In this document: one piece after another, positions 1 through 8,818 of the stretch
How positions within the stretch are numbered: position 1 is the stretch's first letter
Layout: the number at the start of each line of letters is the position of its first letter
Source of the DNA: an uncultured Clostridia bacterium
Lineage (GTDB): Bacteria; Bacillota; Clostridia; Christensenellales; UBA1242
Assembly: GCA_934746645.1 (NCBI GenBank)
Contig: CAKVFE010000001.1
Span: forward strand, 372,001-436,000
Length of the DNA: 64,000 nt
Direction of reading: 5' to 3'
The notes under the pieces: model-generated
Seen by the model: the letters and a program-made list of their open reading frames with translations, nothing else
The model's database searches: none
Told to the model about the DNA's origin: nothing
Program-made: the position numbers and the translations under genes

Positions 1-195
1 TTTTTATATTGTTAATTATTAATATAATCCCTAATTTTGTTAACCTTTAATAAGCCGACAAAAAAGACGACATAAACTAGGTTTAAGTTAATTTGTGCAT
101 TTTTTAAGAGTTTTAGTAAAGTACAAGTAAAAGTTAAGCAAAACTCCTTACACACTAAAAAACTCGCACACCCTTTTTATAATGTCGACTTTCGC

Positions 196-233
196 AAAAA
201 AGACCTTGCATACCTTATTATGCAATGTCTTTT
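196..233 (-). terminator. Terminator of the small membrane protein gene
   Basis: On the minus strand GAC-ATTGCATA pairs with TATGCAAGGTC and is followed by six T. It begins about 10 bases after the stop codon of the gene ending at 244. Confidence 0.7.
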
Positions 234-243
234 ATATTAAATT

Positions 244-675
244 TTAACATAAAAATTTTGAATTAATAATATACACTGCACCAAAATCTGCAGGGATATA
301 TTTGGTAGAGTTGGTAGGTTTTATAGTCCTAGATTTTCTAACTCTTTTAACAATTTTTACAAAGAATATAAACACTAATGGTAGGATAATCATACCCATC
401 AATAGCTTAAATACTAAAAATAAAAAATTAACAAACTGAACAGACTCAAACAAAGATTTGATTGGTAAACCAAGTTCCAAAATAAATCTGTTGGTATCCT
501 TAATACCAGCAATATTGAGTGCATTACGAAGTTCGTTAATTATACCATTGTCTATACAACAATAAAGGATAGCAATCAGCAAAGCTAATTGCATTAGAAA
601 TTTTATGCTTTTTCTATTAAAATATGACTTAATTTCGCCCTTACTATTGAGCATATCTTTTGTTAAAGTCTGCAT
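244..675 (-). CDS. Small membrane protein of unknown function
   Basis: I do not recognise this 143-residue protein. It has two strongly hydrophobic stretches (about residues 25-42 and 80-107), the second followed by a basic KIVKRVRKSR stretch, so it is probably a two-pass membrane protein with cytoplasmic basic segments. The open frame extends 18 codons further to a TTG at 729, but AAAAGGA lies 6 bases before the ATG at 675, so I place the start there. It stands alone: its own terminator follows and the next gene's terminator lies upstream. The call as a real gene rests on length, RBS and terminator only. Confidence 0.55.
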   Translation of the reverse strand: MQTLTKDMLNSKGEIKSYFNRKSIKFLMQLALLIAILYCCIDNGIINELRNALNIAGIKDTNRFILELGLPIKSLFESVQFVNFLFLVFKLLMGMIILPLVFIFFVKIVKRVRKSRTIKPTNSTKYIPADFGAVYIINSKFLC

Positions 676-780
676 AACATTCCTTTTTCTAACTATAAAA
701 AGGATATCACATTGGGTTATATTTTTCAACTAAAATACAAAATTTTGACATTTTATAGTATTTTTTAGTGAAAATATCTA

Positions 781-813
781 AAAAAATGAGAGTATTGACA
801 TCAATACTCTCAT
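781..813 (-). terminator. Terminator of the flavin oxidoreductase gene
   Basis: A perfect 12-bp stem (ATGAGAGTATTG / CAATACTCTCAT) with a 4-base loop is followed on the minus strand by seven T. It ends transcription of the gene at 867-2918. Confidence 0.85.
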
Positions 814-866
814 AATTTTGGTTTTTAATTGTCTTAAATAACAATATCTTTATTAGTTAATTAAAA

Positions 867-2918
867 CTAAATCTTTAAAGCAACATCCCAAGCACGCCAA
901 ATAACTGTACGCAAATTGCCAACTTCTAAAGCGTCACCTACAATATGTGTATGTTTAGATTTTGGAGCAACTGGGTTTGGATTATAACCAACTGCCATAA
1001 TAACACTATCTACTTTTACTTCTTCAACGCCATCTTTAGTAGCTACTACTACAGAGTCTTCGTTTATTTGGTTACATCTAGATTCTAGATATACTTTTAC
1101 ATTGTTAGTTTTGAAGAAATCTCTTAAATAAGAGCTATTAGCAAGACACAATCCATTGGATATCATAAGGTCATTTCTGCCTTCAACAATTATTGGAGTT
1201 TTGCCTTTTAGATACAAGTCATAAGCTATCTCACAACCAGTTAGACCACCACCAATAACAGCGACTGTGTTGCCAACAGTTTTTTGATTTAATAAGTATT
1301 CAGTAGCTTCTACAGCTCTTTCAACACCCGGTATAGGAATATGCTTTGGTTTAGCACCAGTAGCAACTACTATTTCGTCAGCATCTAAAGCACTTATATC
1401 TGTAACTTCAGTGTTGTACTTAACTTCAATATTTAGTTTAGCAATTTGTCTACGATACCAATCAATAAGTTCTCTATCACGCTCTTTAAATTCTGGAGCA
1501 GCTGCAGCAATAAATACACCACCCAACTTATCTGTCTTTTCATAAATAGTAGCTTTGTGTCCACGCAAAGTAGCAACTCTCGCTACTTCCATACCACCTA
1601 TACCACCACCGATGATAGCAATACGCTTAGATACCTTAGCAGGTTTAATATCATATTTGCCACCGTCCATAGTCATAGGGTTAAGAGCACATCTTGCCAT
1701 ATGCATTGTATCACTCAAAGAACCAGCTTGTGCAACGCCTTTATAATGTGACATAGCAAAACAAGCATTGTGACAACAGATACAAGGTTGAATATCTTCA
1801 AGTCTACCTTCCATAAGTTTGGTAACCCATTGTTGGTCTACTAGGAATTGTCTAGCAACACCCATAGCGTCAATCTTGCCTTCTTCAATAGCCTTAGCAC
1901 TTGTAACTGGGTCCATACGACCTGCACAAACAACTGGAATATCTACAAATTGACGAATATGTGCAACATCTTCTAAGTTACAGTTGGTTGGCATATATAC
2001 TGGTGGGTGTGCCCAATACCAAGCATCATAAGTACCATTGTCAGCATTTAGCATATCATATCCAGCATCTTCCAAATATTTTGCTGCTTTTTCACTTTCT
2101 TCCATATCACGACCAACTTCAGTATATTGTTCGCCCGGCATAGCACCTTGACAGAAACCTTTAGTTTTGCTTACTACCGAATATCTTAGTGATACTGGAT
2201 AATCTTGTCCACAAGCTTCTTTAATAGCGTGAACAATTTCTACTGGAAAACGATAACGATTTTCAAAGCTACCACCATACTCATCTGTACGATTGTTGGT
2301 GTACTTTGTTGTAAATTGGTCAATCAAATAACCTTCGTGTACTGCGTGTACTTCAACACCATCTACACCTGCGTCTTTACACATCTTTGCAGTTTTTGCA
2401 AAAGCGTCAACCATATCTTTTATTTCTTTATGAGTTAATGCTCTAACTTTTACATCTTCTGCCCAACGAGAAGGTAATACACTTGGTGAAGCACACAATC
2501 TAGAAACATCAAATATAGGACTAGCTATAGCACCTAAAAATTTGTTTTTAAGCATAGGTACCATTTTGGTTGGAACTGAGAATGCTCTACCAAAGCCAGC
2601 TGTTAATTGTATAAACAATTTTGCTCCATATTTATGAATTTCGTCCATAAAACCTTTTAATTGTTTAAAAGCACCTTTTGCTTTATACAACCATTGACCA
2701 CCCAACACATTACGAATAGGTGCAATACCTGGAATTATAAGACCTACATTGTTTTTGGCTAATTCGATAAAGAAACTTGCTGCGTCCTTATCAAAATGAT
2801 GAGGTTCCATCCAGCCAAAGATAGATGTTCCACCCATTGGACAAAGCACAATACGATTTTTGATTTCGCAGTTGCCAATCTTCCAAGGTGTAAACAAAGG
2901 TTCAAATTGTTTTTCCAT
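867..2918 (-). CDS. Old-yellow-enzyme-type NADH:flavin oxidoreductase, enoate reductase / BaiCD-like
   Basis: This 683-residue protein has the layout of clostridial 2-enoate reductases, BaiCD/BaiH bile-acid enzymes and 2,4-dienoyl-CoA reductase. An N-terminal FMN TIM barrel carries HAVHEGYL at residues 191-198 with the likely proton-donating Tyr197. A [4Fe-4S] site follows (Cys379, Cys382, Cys386, Cys410), then two dinucleotide-binding folds (GGGIGGME at about 437 and GGGLTGCE near 557) for FAD and NAD(P)H. Family members reduce activated C=C bonds. The substrate (2-enoate, aromatic acrylate, bile acid or steroid) cannot be read from sequence. GGAG precedes the ATG. An SDR gene lies just upstream on the same strand, which would fit a two-step redox pathway. 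Confidence 0.85.
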   Translation of the reverse strand: MEKQFEPLFTPWKIGNCEIKNRIVLCPMGGTSIFGWMEPHHFDKDAASFFIELAKNNVGLIIPGIAPIRNVLGGQWLYKAKGAFKQLKGFMDEIHKYGAKLFIQLTAGFGRAFSVPTKMVPMLKNKFLGAIASPIFDVSRLCASPSVLPSRWAEDVKVRALTHKEIKDMVDAFAKTAKMCKDAGVDGVEVHAVHEGYLIDQFTTKYTNNRTDEYGGSFENRYRFPVEIVHAIKEACGQDYPVSLRYSVVSKTKGFCQGAMPGEQYTEVGRDMEESEKAAKYLEDAGYDMLNADNGTYDAWYWAHPPVYMPTNCNLEDVAHIRQFVDIPVVCAGRMDPVTSAKAIEEGKIDAMGVARQFLVDQQWVTKLMEGRLEDIQPCICCHNACFAMSHYKGVAQAGSLSDTMHMARCALNPMTMDGGKYDIKPAKVSKRIAIIGGGIGGMEVARVATLRGHKATIYEKTDKLGGVFIAAAAPEFKERDRELIDWYRRQIAKLNIEVKYNTEVTDISALDADEIVVATGAKPKHIPIPGVERAVEATEYLLNQKTVGNTVAVIGGGLTGCEIAYDLYLKGKTPIIVEGRNDLMISNGLCLANSSYLRDFFKTNNVKVYLESRCNQINEDSVVVATKDGVEEVKVDSVIMAVGYNPNPVAPKSKHTHIVGDALEVGNLRTVIWRAWDVALKI

Positions 2919-2950
2919 TAATTATTCTCCTTATTGTTATTTATTATTAG

Positions 2951-2977
2951 AAATGCAAAAATCAATAATTTGCATTT
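2951..2977. promoter_or_regulatory. Inverted repeat upstream of the flavin oxidoreductase
   Basis: AAATGCAAA and TTTGCATTT are separated by 9 bases, 33 bases before the start codon of the oxidoreductase. There is no T run on either strand, so it looks more like an operator than a terminator. The regulator is unknown. Confidence 0.35.
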
Positions 2978-3086
2978 TCGTATAACCTATCTATTATTAA
3001 TTTATTATATCTAAAAATTAATGTCAAATATCTTTAAATTTTTATAACTTTCCGATTTATAATTTTACTAAATAAATATCAATTAT

Positions 3087-3833
3087 TTAACAATCCCCGT
3101 ATATTCCGCCATCAATTTTTATAACTTGATTATTGATAAAACTAGCTTCATCACTAATTAAAAATTTTACTAAATTAGCAACATCTAATTCGGTACCAGC
3201 ACGCCTAACCATAATCTTTTCTTCTTCTTGATGTATAAACTCGTCGTCCATATCTTTTATTTCGCTATATGTGGCTATAAATCCCGGAGCAATAGCATTG
3301 ACATTGACATAAGGTGCAAATTGTACAGCCAAATTGTGAGTTAAAGATATAATACCTGCTTTTGATGCATCATAATCAATACACATAGGATAATATGTAT
3401 TAATACCATTGGTAGAAGCAATATTGACAATCTTACCATAATGATTGTCATACATTATTTCGCCAACATACTTACTTACCAAAAATGTACCTATAACATT
3501 GACATCTAAAGTTTTTCTAAAATCTTCTACATTTTTATCTCTAAACAAACTATCTATAGCAATACCTGCATTGTTGACCAATACATCAATATGTCCATAT
3601 TTTTTGTGTGCCATATCCACCATATATTTTACTTCGTTTTCATTGGATATATCACATTTACATACCATTGGGTCAGTACCCAAATCTATTAATTCTTGTT
3701 CAAGTAATTCTGCATTTTGTTTACTGGTATTGTAATCAATAACAACATTATATCCTGCTTTAGCAAGTTCCTTTGATATTGTATTGCCAATACCACGACC
3801 AGCACCTGTAACTATAGCAACTTTTTCTCCCAT
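3087..3833 (-). CDS. Short-chain dehydrogenase/reductase (FabG-like fold)
   Basis: A 248-residue classical SDR. It has the nucleotide-binding motif GAGRGIG at 10-16, NNAG at 87-90, and the catalytic Ser140, Tyr154 and Lys158 (YDASK). Such enzymes interconvert ketones and secondary alcohols with NAD(P)H. Candidates include 3-oxoacyl-ACP reductase and hydroxysteroid dehydrogenase, and sequence alone does not decide. A residue Asp at 33 after the second strand hints at NAD preference, which is weak evidence. GGAGAGATGT precedes the ATG. It lies 168 bp upstream of the enoate-reductase-like gene on the same strand, and the two may act on the same substrate. Confidence 0.85.
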   Translation of the reverse strand: MGEKVAIVTGAGRGIGNTISKELAKAGYNVVIDYNTSKQNAELLEQELIDLGTDPMVCKCDISNENEVKYMVDMAHKKYGHIDVLVNNAGIAIDSLFRDKNVEDFRKTLDVNVIGTFLVSKYVGEIMYDNHYGKIVNIASTNGINTYYPMCIDYDASKAGIISLTHNLAVQFAPYVNVNAIAPGFIATYSEIKDMDDEFIHQEEEKIMVRRAGTELDVANLVKFLISDEASFINNQVIKIDGGIYGDC

Positions 3834-3933
3834 ACATCTCTCCTAAATATATTTAAGTATAACATACAATTAATAATAAATCACTTAAATAAAATCAAGT
3901 AAAAATATTTACAATATTATTATAGTCAAAACA

Positions 3934-3970
3934 CAAAAAAAGAACTGGAGTTAATCACAGTTCTTTTTTT
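3934..3970 (-). terminator. Terminator of the yqeY operon
   Basis: AAAAAAAGAACTG pairs with CAGTTCTTTTTTT around a 10-base loop. The flanking A and T runs make it potentially bidirectional, but the only gene running into it is yqeY on the minus strand. Confidence 0.75.
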
Positions 3971-4083
3971 ATCTTATATTTTATTTTAGATGAGTTTTAT
4001 TGATATATTAATTTTATACTTTATTTATAATAGTCGCATTTAACTTACAACTATTACATTTATCAATACTAAATTTTAACTGA

Positions 4084-4506
4084 TTAGAAATTTTTTAGTT
4101 CGTCACTAACCATTTTCATATCAACTCTACTACCATAGTTTTGTTTAAAGTGTTTCATAACACCTGGGATTGATCTATCTGGTAAAGTCAAAATAATTGC
4201 ATGAATTTCGTCAGCAGTAAGCATCTTTGGAAGATATCCTTCTAGAGCACCTCTTTGCAATCTAATATTGTTGGCTTCATCAATATGTCCAACTTTTTCA
4301 TAGTTGCTAGCTTCTTCATCAAGTTCTTTAATAGTCTTTTGGATAATACGAATCATATCATCATCGTTAACTTCTTTTTTAAGAAGTCTAGCTTCTATTT
4401 GTGCTTGCATATATTTGTTGATAACAACACTATATATACTTCTTAAATTTTGGTCTTTATTTTTCATTGCTTGAACATTTGCTTTTTTAATTTCTTCGAT
4501 AATCAT
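4084..4506 (-). CDS. yqeY: YqeY/GatB-domain protein
   Basis: A 140-residue YqeY family protein, close to the usual length of about 147. The helical N-terminal half has the family's typical LRSIYSVVINK and EARLLKKEVNDDD regions, and the C-terminal half is the tRNA-binding-like domain shared with the GatB/GatE tail (GALEGYLPKMLTADEI, then GVMKHFKQNYGSRVDMKMVSDEL). Its physiological role is not firmly established; a link to tRNA metabolism is inferred from the GatB resemblance. It starts 4 bp after the stop of the ketopantoate-reductase-like gene and has a strong AAAGGAG site, so the two are co-transcribed. Confidence 0.85.
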   Translation of the reverse strand: MIIEEIKKANVQAMKNKDQNLRSIYSVVINKYMQAQIEARLLKKEVNDDDMIRIIQKTIKELDEEASNYEKVGHIDEANNIRLQRGALEGYLPKMLTADEIHAIILTLPDRSIPGVMKHFKQNYGSRVDMKMVSDELKNF

Positions 4507-4510
4507 AATA

Positions 4511-5569
4511 TTATTCTCCTTTATTAACCTTTATAACTTTTTGATATTTGTTAGGGTGACGCAAATAATAATCCATTAGATTTTCCATCATCATACTTCT
4601 CTCGCCACGCTCTATCTCCAACACCATATCATATACTCTTTTGTTGGTTGGTACTGTCATACCTAGTTTTGACGCAAGTTTAACAAAATATCCATTTAGA
4701 TAATCAATCTCACTTTTCTTGTTGTTTTCTATTGCTCGTTGACAACTTGAAACAAATCTTGAATTTTGCTTACGCATATGTCTAAAGATTTTTTCTCTAA
4801 TTATGTAAGACCTAAGTCCCGGTTTTACAAATTGATAATAATCAAGCGAACCATAATTTTTTACTTTTACATTAATAGCATTGGCAAGTTGCATTGCTTC
4901 TTTTATTATATTAGTAAACAATTTATGTGTGCCCGGCATAAGCATAAATTTGCCTAAGTTGACACCAGTAAGTGCTCCAACACTAGATATACAAGAATTG
5001 ATTATTGTCCTACACCATATTTCTCCAACAATATTACGAGATATTTCGGTTGGTGCAACATTGGACAAAATCCTTTGAATAACTGCTAGATAAGCATCGC
5101 TCTTGTCATCAAAACTACCAATAATCATATTGCCAGTTTTAACTACTTCTATTTTTGCTTTATTAACTTTATTAGCACTCCAGTTGACTATTAGTCCAAA
5201 CAGTTTGTCTTGACCAACAACCTTTACCATATTTTCAATGTTCATAACATTTTGACTGCTAATAATAATCCCGTTAGGGGTAAGATAATTAAGACATTGC
5301 TCTGCCACTTTTGGAGCGTCATAAGCTTTTGTCAAAATAAATATTATATCTTTTTTACTTGTAAAATTGGTAACTCCATTGACTGACTTAACTAATGTAT
5401 TACGATTGCCAAACAGACCCGTAATCTCAATAGCTGTATAGTTGTCTAAAGTGATTGTCGAATTGTAGCGTTTTGCTATCTCAACATCATAGCCTTTTTC
5501 AGCCAGCATAGCTCCAATAACACCACCAACTGCACCTGCGCCGACTACGCCAATTTTTACTTTGTCCAT
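4511..5569 (-). CDS. Ketopantoate reductase (ApbA/PanE) family protein
   Basis: A 352-residue protein with the N-terminal Rossmann motif GAGAVGG (residues 10-16) and the ApbA C-terminal helical domain. Family members reduce 2-dehydropantoate with NADPH in pantothenate synthesis, but the fold also includes other 2-oxoacid reductases, and this copy is longer than the usual 300 or so residues. No other pantothenate genes lie nearby, so the substrate is left open. A TTG 12 bases upstream could extend the frame, but GGAG sits between that TTG and the ATG at 5569, so the ATG is the start. It is co-transcribed with yqeY. Confidence 0.75.
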   Translation of the reverse strand: MDKVKIGVVGAGAVGGVIGAMLAEKGYDVEIAKRYNSTITLDNYTAIEITGLFGNRNTLVKSVNGVTNFTSKKDIIFILTKAYDAPKVAEQCLNYLTPNGIIISSQNVMNIENMVKVVGQDKLFGLIVNWSANKVNKAKIEVVKTGNMIIGSFDDKSDAYLAVIQRILSNVAPTEISRNIVGEIWCRTIINSCISSVGALTGVNLGKFMLMPGTHKLFTNIIKEAMQLANAINVKVKNYGSLDYYQFVKPGLRSYIIREKIFRHMRKQNSRFVSSCQRAIENNKKSEIDYLNGYFVKLASKLGMTVPTNKRVYDMVLEIERGERSMMMENLMDYYLRHPNKYQKVIKVNKGE

Positions 5570-5638
5570 AAATTTCTCCAATCTATATCAGGCTACTATA
5601 ATTATAATCAATCTTACTACATATTGTCAAATACTTAG

Positions 5639-5669
5639 AAAAAAAGAACAATTACTTGTTCTCTTTTTT
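5639..5669 (-). terminator. Terminator overlapping the end of tmk
   Basis: On the minus strand GAGAACAA pairs with TTGTTC and is followed by seven T. The hairpin overlaps the last codons and the stop of tmk. Confidence 0.7.
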
Positions 5670-6323
5670 CATTATTTCTTTCATAATCAAATCATTGATT
5701 TCTTCTACAGACAAAAGTTTGCCATCTTTAACACAATCAATAATCACCCAACCATACTTATTGGCAACATATTTGCCTGCATTGTATGCTTTGTTAAGAT
5801 GTTGGACATCAGATTCTAAAATATCTTTTTTGTTGCCAGACTTAAACTCTCCTCTAGCGTCTGCAAGTTTTTTGCTAACTTCTACAGGAACATCTAGGAA
5901 TATAACCAAATCTGGTTTTGGCAATTTAAGAATACCAAATTCAAAATCATTGACATAGTCTAAAAATTTATCTCTTTCATTTAAGTCATCAATCAAAGCT
6001 GCTTGGTGCAACATTGTAGATTCGACATATCTATCAAATACAATACTACCACCATTTTTGATATGCTCTTTATGTTTTTGCATTGTGCACAATCTATCTA
6101 CGGCATATAAAGAATTGGCTTGGTAAGCATCAAAACAACTTACATCTCCAAAATCGCCATTAAGATACATCTTGACTGGTGCACACGCTGGAGAGTCATA
6201 GTTAGGGAAACTTTGAATAATACTATCAACTCCCATTGCAACCAATTTTTCATTAAGTAATTTGGTTTGGGTCTTCTTACCACAACCATCTGTTCCTTCA
6301 ATTACGATAAGTTTGTTTTTCAT
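5652..6323 (-). CDS. tmk: Thymidylate kinase
   Basis: A 223-residue P-loop kinase that phosphorylates dTMP to dTDP for dTTP synthesis. The P-loop is EGTDGCGKKTQ (residues 9-19); the GKxTQ form, with a free residue after the lysine, occurs in thymidylate kinases. The FDRYVES motif near residue 101 matches the DR(Y/H) nucleotide-binding signature, and FLDVPVEVSKKLADARGE corresponds to the LID region. Length is typical. AAAGGA precedes the ATG. It lies 35 bp downstream of pepF on the same strand and ends in its own terminator, so it probably closes the transcript that includes pepF. Confidence 0.88.
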   Translation of the reverse strand: MKNKLIVIEGTDGCGKKTQTKLLNEKLVAMGVDSIIQSFPNYDSPACAPVKMYLNGDFGDVSCFDAYQANSLYAVDRLCTMQKHKEHIKNGGSIVFDRYVESTMLHQAALIDDLNERDKFLDYVNDFEFGILKLPKPDLVIFLDVPVEVSKKLADARGEFKSGNKKDILESDVQHLNKAYNAGKYVANKYGWVIIDCVKDGKLLSVEEINDLIMKEIMKKENK

Positions 6324-6358
6324 ATTGATTATCCTTTGTTATTAATTTGATTATAAGA

Positions 6359-8140
6359 TTATTGTTTGTCTATCAATTTTTCCAACTGGTCTACAGCATT
6401 TTTTAATTCGCTAAATGCTAAATCATAAGGAGTATCTTGAGTTAAATCTACACCAGCTTTCTTTAATATGTTTGTACTATAATCACTACCACCACTAGAC
6501 AACATATTAAAGTATCTATTAAGTTCGTTTTGACCACCATTCAAAACCATAGTACTTAGTGCAACTGCAGATATAAGTCCTGTTGCATATTTGTATACAT
6601 AAAAACTTCTATAGAAGTGTGGAATAACACTCCAAAAATATTGTTTTAAATCATCAGGGGCAACTACACCAAAATATTTCTTTTCAAGTTCTGACCAATA
6701 AGCGTTAAGGATTTCTTTACTAATTGGCATATTTTTATTAACCAAATTGTGAGCATATTCTTCAAACTCACTATATTCCATTTGGGCAAATATAGTACCA
6801 ATAAATAGTTTAATGTACTTATCCAAGAAATACATTTTTTCTTTATCTGTTTTTGCATTTTGTAATAAATACTTATTAATCAAAATTTCGTTGAAAGTAC
6901 TCGCAATCTCGGCTAAGAATATTGTGTAATCGTGTGTTTCGTAAGGTTGGGTATGGTCTGCTTTATATGAGTGCATTGCGTGTCCCAACTCGTGTCCTAA
7001 AGTAAATACATCATTGACTACACCGACAAAGTTAAGCATAATAACTGGTCTTAATCCATATCCACAATTTTCGTATCCACCACTAAGTTTGTTGTCAGTA
7101 GGATATACATCAATCCATCTTTCATCAAATGCTTTTTCTAGAAGTCCAACATAGTCATCGCCCAATGGTTTTAAAGCGCTCTTAACTATGTCTTGTGCTT
7201 CAGGATATGTGTACTTTTTGTCAAAATCCCCACAGATACTTACAGCATTGTCATAGTTTGTTAAAATATCTAGCCCTAACGCTTTCTTTCTAAGTTGATA
7301 GTATTTATCGACTAAAGGTATACTTGCATTAACTTTTTCTTTCAATTTAGCATACAATTTTGGACTGATATTTTCGCCATACAAAGCACTTTCAAATCTG
7401 GATTTAAAATGTCTAACTTTACTATAAAAATTGTCTGCTTTCAAATTGGAATAATAATTGGTAAATATAGTATTATTAAAATCTTTATATTTTGTAAAGT
7501 ATGTTGTATACGCATTTTTTCTAAGAACTCTATCTTGACTTCTCATAAGCAAAGCATAAGTTGCTTGAGTTAAAGTATGCTTTTTACCTTTCTCATCTTT
7601 TACATCATTAAACTTAAAATCAACATCTGTTAGTGAATCAAATACATCTCCACTATCACCAGAAAAATTGCCTATACCACTTAAAAGTTTTTCTTCTTTT
7701 TCACTTAGTACATGAGGTTTATCTCTAAGCAAATCTTTTAAATAAAATTTGTGATTGCTAAATCTTTTATCTTTAATTAACTGATTGATATAATCTTCAC
7801 TATAACTTAAAAGTTCGGACTCAACAAAGCTATCTTCTTCTTCAAGTATTGAAGACAGACTTACTAGTTGCCCCATCATTTCGTTATAATCTTTATTGCT
7901 TAAATCTGTATTTAGATTATTGGCAACATACATATAAAGTTTGGTTAACAACAAGTCACATTGTTTACTAGCATCAAAGTATTGAAGCAATGTATCTGGG
8001 TTATTTAGTTTACCTTGATATTTTGTAAACTTGCCTTTATACTTTTCCAATCTTTTATAGTCTTTGTACCACTCATTGTTATCTTTATAAATATAACTTA
8101 AATCCCAAGTATATTTTGGGTCAATCTCATTTCTATTCAT
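6359..8140 (-). CDS. pepF: Oligoendopeptidase F (M3 metallopeptidase)
   Basis: A 593-residue cytoplasmic zinc peptidase of the M3B family. It has the metal site HELGH (about residues 383-387) within LGHELGHAMHS, and the downstream glutamate region EIASTFNE supplies the third ligand. Length fits the usual 600. It cleaves short peptides, probably for peptide nutrition or turnover. I place the start at the ATG at 8140 rather than the GTG two codons earlier, because AGGTG lies 5-6 bases before the ATG and overlaps the stop codon of the preceding gene. The tight junction (6 bp) implies co-transcription with the zinc-ribbon membrane protein. Confidence 0.9.
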   Translation of the reverse strand: MNRNEIDPKYTWDLSYIYKDNNEWYKDYKRLEKYKGKFTKYQGKLNNPDTLLQYFDASKQCDLLLTKLYMYVANNLNTDLSNKDYNEMMGQLVSLSSILEEEDSFVESELLSYSEDYINQLIKDKRFSNHKFYLKDLLRDKPHVLSEKEEKLLSGIGNFSGDSGDVFDSLTDVDFKFNDVKDEKGKKHTLTQATYALLMRSQDRVLRKNAYTTYFTKYKDFNNTIFTNYYSNLKADNFYSKVRHFKSRFESALYGENISPKLYAKLKEKVNASIPLVDKYYQLRKKALGLDILTNYDNAVSICGDFDKKYTYPEAQDIVKSALKPLGDDYVGLLEKAFDERWIDVYPTDNKLSGGYENCGYGLRPVIMLNFVGVVNDVFTLGHELGHAMHSYKADHTQPYETHDYTIFLAEIASTFNEILINKYLLQNAKTDKEKMYFLDKYIKLFIGTIFAQMEYSEFEEYAHNLVNKNMPISKEILNAYWSELEKKYFGVVAPDDLKQYFWSVIPHFYRSFYVYKYATGLISAVALSTMVLNGGQNELNRYFNMLSSGGSDYSTNILKKAGVDLTQDTPYDLAFSELKNAVDQLEKLIDKQ

Positions 8141-8146
8141 ACTCAC

Positions 8147-8818
8147 CTACACATGAAACTTTTTACTAAATTCGGTTTTTAGTACACTACCACTAAACAA
8201 CAACATACCAACTATTGACAATGCACCTTCCAACAAAACAATAATGTTGAGAAGATTGTATGTTGTCGCTTTAAATATAAGTAAACAACCAGATAGTATT
8301 ATCAATATAATTGTCATTATAAAGAAAGATAATACTCCTTTATGAAATTTTAATGCTTGCGACAAAATAAATAGTACCAATATTGCTACCATAGATATTG
8401 ATGGTATTACATAATCCACCATCCATTTGCTACCAGCAGCAACCCATTCACAGATAAATAAAAGTCCTACAACAACACCTATCTGCAACAGCATTTTTTC
8501 AAATATACTTCTTTCACTCAAAATTGTGTGGCATATAAGTACCCAACAATATACAATGCCTACTATTACCAACAAACTCCACATTGGTATAGCTTTAACC
8601 ATAAGATTGATAGTTAAGCAAGTAACAGAAGTAATAATTGATAAAAACAAAAATATTTTTATAAGCAACACTCTATGTTTGATAACTGGTTTGACTGGTT
8701 TTTCTTTGTACATATCCAAAGATTCAACACCGTCTTTATCTACAAGTTCTCTAAAACATAGTGGACATGTATCGTGAGTTGTTGCTACATCTACATTACA
8801 ATGTTCACATCTTTTCAT
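8147..8818 (-). CDS. Zinc-ribbon membrane protein (DUF6320-like)
   Basis: A 223-residue protein with an N-terminal zinc ribbon (Cys4, Cys7, Cys18, Cys21), a linker, then about six hydrophobic segments between residues 50 and 215. This layout resembles the DUF6320 family, whose function is unknown. The start is the ATG at 8818, preceded by GGGAGAAAG. That ATG overlaps the stop of the upstream acyltransferase as TAATG, so the two are translationally coupled. The tight coupling suggests it is the membrane partner of the acyltransferase, which is inference from context. Confidence 0.65.
   Translation of the reverse strand: MKRCEHCNVDVATTHDTCPLCFRELVDKDGVESLDMYKEKPVKPVIKHRVLLIKIFLFLSIITSVTCLTINLMVKAIPMWSLLVIVGIVYCWVLICHTILSERSIFEKMLLQIGVVVGLLFICEWVAAGSKWMVDYVIPSISMVAILVLFILSQALKFHKGVLSFFIMTIILIILSGCLLIFKATTYNLLNIIVLLEGALSIVGMLLFSGSVLKTEFSKKFHV

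Noticed and set aside
5652..6323. Broken P-loop in thymidylate kinase (GKKT)
   Set aside because: The residue after the P-loop lysine is variable in this family (GKxTQ), so it is not a defect.
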